From: Sinonovacula constricta
Taxonomy: Eukaryota; Mollusca; Bivalvia; Cardiida; Solecurtidae
DNA: 64,000 nucleotides
Reading direction: 5' to 3'
NCBI GenBank assembly: GCA_007844125.1
Contig: CM017567.1
Span: 39,535,176-39,599,175, forward strand
Under the pieces are notes generated by a model. That model made no database searches. It had not been told where the DNA came from and saw nothing but the letters and a program-made list of their open reading frames with translations. The translations under genes were made by a program, and so were the position numbers. This document shows positions 61,958-64,000 of the stretch, one piece after another; position 1 is the first letter of the stretch; the number at the start of each line of letters is the position of its first letter.

Positions 61958-62007
61958 TTTTAATTCAACAAAATCCGTTTGTTTTATCACGATATGCTCC
62001 GATTCCC

Positions 62008-62042
62008 ATTATAAACAATTGCACTCGATTTGCCCAATGGGC
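62008..62042 (-). promoter_or_regulatory. Possible TATA/CCAAT core promoter of exon 1
   Basis: On the minus strand, TTTATAAT (62015-62008) lies 51-58 nt upstream of the ATG, preceded by an inverted CCAAT box in GCCCATTGGGC (62041-62031). With usual spacing, transcription would start near 61985 with a very short 5'UTR. Inferred from motifs only. Confidence 0.3.
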
Positions 62043-62553
62043 ACTTGTCCATAATCAAGTACTTCGCAGTTACCTCCCCTACAATTTTATCGGTCGGTAA
62101 GTGTATGTTGTTTTGGGGTGTTGTCGCTACAACCCAAAGTTATGAAAATGCTAAATTTCGAAAGCATAAAGGACTGACCCTGCATGACATTGACTACCCG
62201 CAGTCAGTGAAAGCCTGGGGATAAGTAGTGCGCACGTACAGATACAAATGCTTACTATAGTTGGTTTACAGACTAACTGATAACAGAAAGTTATCTTTGA
62301 ACTTCGTGTATACTTGTTGTTGCGTCCGGTAGCCTTTTGGCGCAGCTATTTTAGACCCTACTATAGACACGATACCATATTGTGAAAAAGTTGCGTAACT
62401 ATGTTTAATATAATAGTTTCAATCATCGGATGTTAGTGGCTGTGTTATGTTTGCATACTTTTAACCGCTTTCAGAGTAATTCTTACACCGCCAAAACAAC
62501 ACGCATTGTTAATAGGTATAATACAAGCATATGATGAAAAGGGTGCAGGTCAC

Positions 62554-63152
62554 TTCGGTAAATGATCACTTCGGTAAATTCATCTTATATAAGGATTTAT
62601 CCGGTCATTTCGGTAAATAGGTAAACATATAGGTAAACATATAGTAACTGATTGAGGAGGAGAACTGGATATGTCTAGGTGTGAAAAGATTTTCACACAT
62701 CAGCCCGAGACAGACAATTTAATCATTTATTAATTTATTTATTGTCTCTTTGTTTAAGCTAGCAGAGACGCGTGTCAACTAGAAAATACTAACATCCGGG
62801 GCCCATCACAATTTCTTTGCTCCAAAAACTCAGGATGTTAATAAAAAAATATGAATATTTATGCATGTATTATCAAACGTATCTGTAATGCTTAAAATTA
62901 TGTGGTGTATATTTAGATGCTTAATGATATATTTTATTACATTATTTTATTTTAGTTGTTTTTTTTCAGTTGACGCACGTCTTTACTAGCTTAAACAAAC
63001 AGACAATAAATATTGAATAAATGATCAAACACATGGACATTGGGCCAATTCTCCATCTCAATCAGGTATTATACTATATGTTTACCTATTTACCGAAACG
63101 ACCGGACTCATCCTTACATAAGATGAATTTACCGAAGTGGTCATTTACCGAA
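62554..63152. mobile_element. Fold-back (long inverted repeat) element upstream of exon 1
   Basis: Outer arms about 80 bp: TTCGGTAAATGATCACTTCG ... CGGTAAATAGGTAAACATAT on the left and its complement at 63074-63152. Inner arms also pair (TTGTTTAAGCTAGCAGAGAC near 62752 with GTCTTTACTAGCTTAAACAA near 62979). Total about 600 bp with an AT-rich loop of about 185 bp. No clear target duplication, no coding capacity. Confidence 0.8.
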
Positions 63153-63540
63153 CTTTTCTTATAAAATCAATGATAAACAAAAATAAATTGTAAGTAACCA
63201 TCGTTGGATGACGTATAAGTGCATAAATAACTTATCAATCGGACAGTATTTTAAAGAGGTACAAATAAAACCCTTTAAGTTACCTGTAGGGTAATGTTGA
63301 GTTTGGGCTAGTGGTTTTCGCTGCGCACGTGCAACACGGGAAGTTTGTAGTTGTTTTATAGTAGACCGTTCTTCAGATTCGGAAGTTACATCAAATGTTA
63401 AATACTAGTTCTTGCGCATACATAGATTAGTATCGCGATCTTAAATTGTCAATGTTCAGGACTTGCGCCTGCCTTATGTAGTCAGTATTGACTTTTGGCA
63501 GTATAAAGTTGAAATTTTGCGCGGAAGTGTTTATCTCCAC

Positions 63541-64000
63541 ACGCACACGCCTTTACCCCAACCCCTTCCTCCCCAAACCCACACCCCTCCTCCCCAAACC
63601 CACACCCCTTCCACCCACACCCCTTCCACCCATACCTCTCCTCCCCAAACCCACACCCCTTCCACCCATACCTCTCCTCCCCAAACCCACACCCCTCCTC
63701 CCCAAACCCACACCCCTTCCACCCACACCCCTTCCACCCACACCCCTTCCACCCATACCTCTCCTCCCCAAACCCAGACCCCTTCCACCCACACCCCTCC
63801 TCCCCAAACCCACACCCCTTCCACCCACACCCCTCCTCCCCAAACCCACACCCCTTCCACCCACACCCCTTCCACCCATACCTCTCCTCCCCAAACCCCT
63901 CCACCCACCCCTCCTCCCCACACCCTCTCAACCCCACGTCCTACACACCTCCTTCCCACACCACACCCCCTCCACCCACACCCCTCCACCCACACCCCTC
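63541..64000. repeat. C-rich minisatellite running off the window
   Basis: Mixed units CTCCTCCCCAAACCCACACC and CCTTCCACCCACAC. The minus (coding) strand is G-rich with many GGGG and GGG runs. The Gly/Trp/Val-rich frames here are translations of the array. Confidence 0.93.

Noticed and set aside
61805..61990. Longer N-terminus starting 11 codons before the exon 1 ATG
   Set aside because: The upstream codon is GTG, not ATG; eukaryotic initiation there is unlikely.
62030..62224. Divergent plus-strand gene upstream of exon 1
   Set aside because: The frame begins with TTG, is only 64 codons and has no motif.
63482..63995. Gly/Trp/Val-rich minus frames of 122-154 codons
   Set aside because: Translation of the C-rich minisatellite; no non-repeat coding sequence.

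Overview
The window is animal nuclear DNA. It is AT-rich and intron-dominated, with one multi-exon gene on the minus strand embedded in dense families of tRNA-derived SINEs, TTAA-flanked MITEs and minisatellites. The repeat content suggests a marine invertebrate, most likely a mollusc and probably a bivalve; this is inference, because no species-diagnostic gene is present.

Gene. Fifteen minus-strand coding exons, all with GT-AG boundaries and consistent phases, join into one 519-residue protein (1560 bp including the stop). The order is an N-terminal F-BAR domain, an HR1/REM-like coiled coil, an acidic linker and a C-terminal SH3 domain. This is the architecture and length of nostrin, the NOS trafficking and endocytic adaptor (vertebrate forms are about 500 residues). 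The start codon is at 61957 and the stop at 3232-3234, so the coding part spans 58.7 kb. A second large 5' exon at 19892-20635 lies inside the 43-kb first intron. It has its own ATG and ends in the same phase (0). It would give a 740-residue isoform in which the first 27 residues are replaced by a 248-residue Ser/Pro/Lys-rich, probably disordered segment carrying an SH3-ligand motif.

Layout. 1-3231: 3' flank or 3'UTR with short tandem arrays. 3232-18506: fourteen shared exons separated by introns of about 0.7-3.8 kb; minisatellites lie just downstream of several donor sites. 18507-61876: the giant first intron, holding the alternative first exon, at least eight SINE-A copies, several SINE-B and SINE-C copies, TTAA MITEs, a 1.7-kb 25-bp minisatellite (38.2-39.9 kb), an 834-bp element with perfect terminal inverted repeats (47.65-48.48 kb) and LINE 3' relics. 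61877-61957: first exon of the short isoform. 61958-64000: upstream region with a possible TATA/CCAAT promoter, a 0.6-kb fold-back element and a C-rich (G-rich on the coding strand) minisatellite that runs off the end.

No second protein-coding gene, rRNA, functional tRNA or CRISPR array could be supported. Most other open frames are translations of minisatellites or SINEs. The most interesting items are the alternative first exon, a 48-bp array that copies the exon-10 splice donor in register and in frame, and repeated nesting of one MITE family at the same TTAA site of one SINE family.
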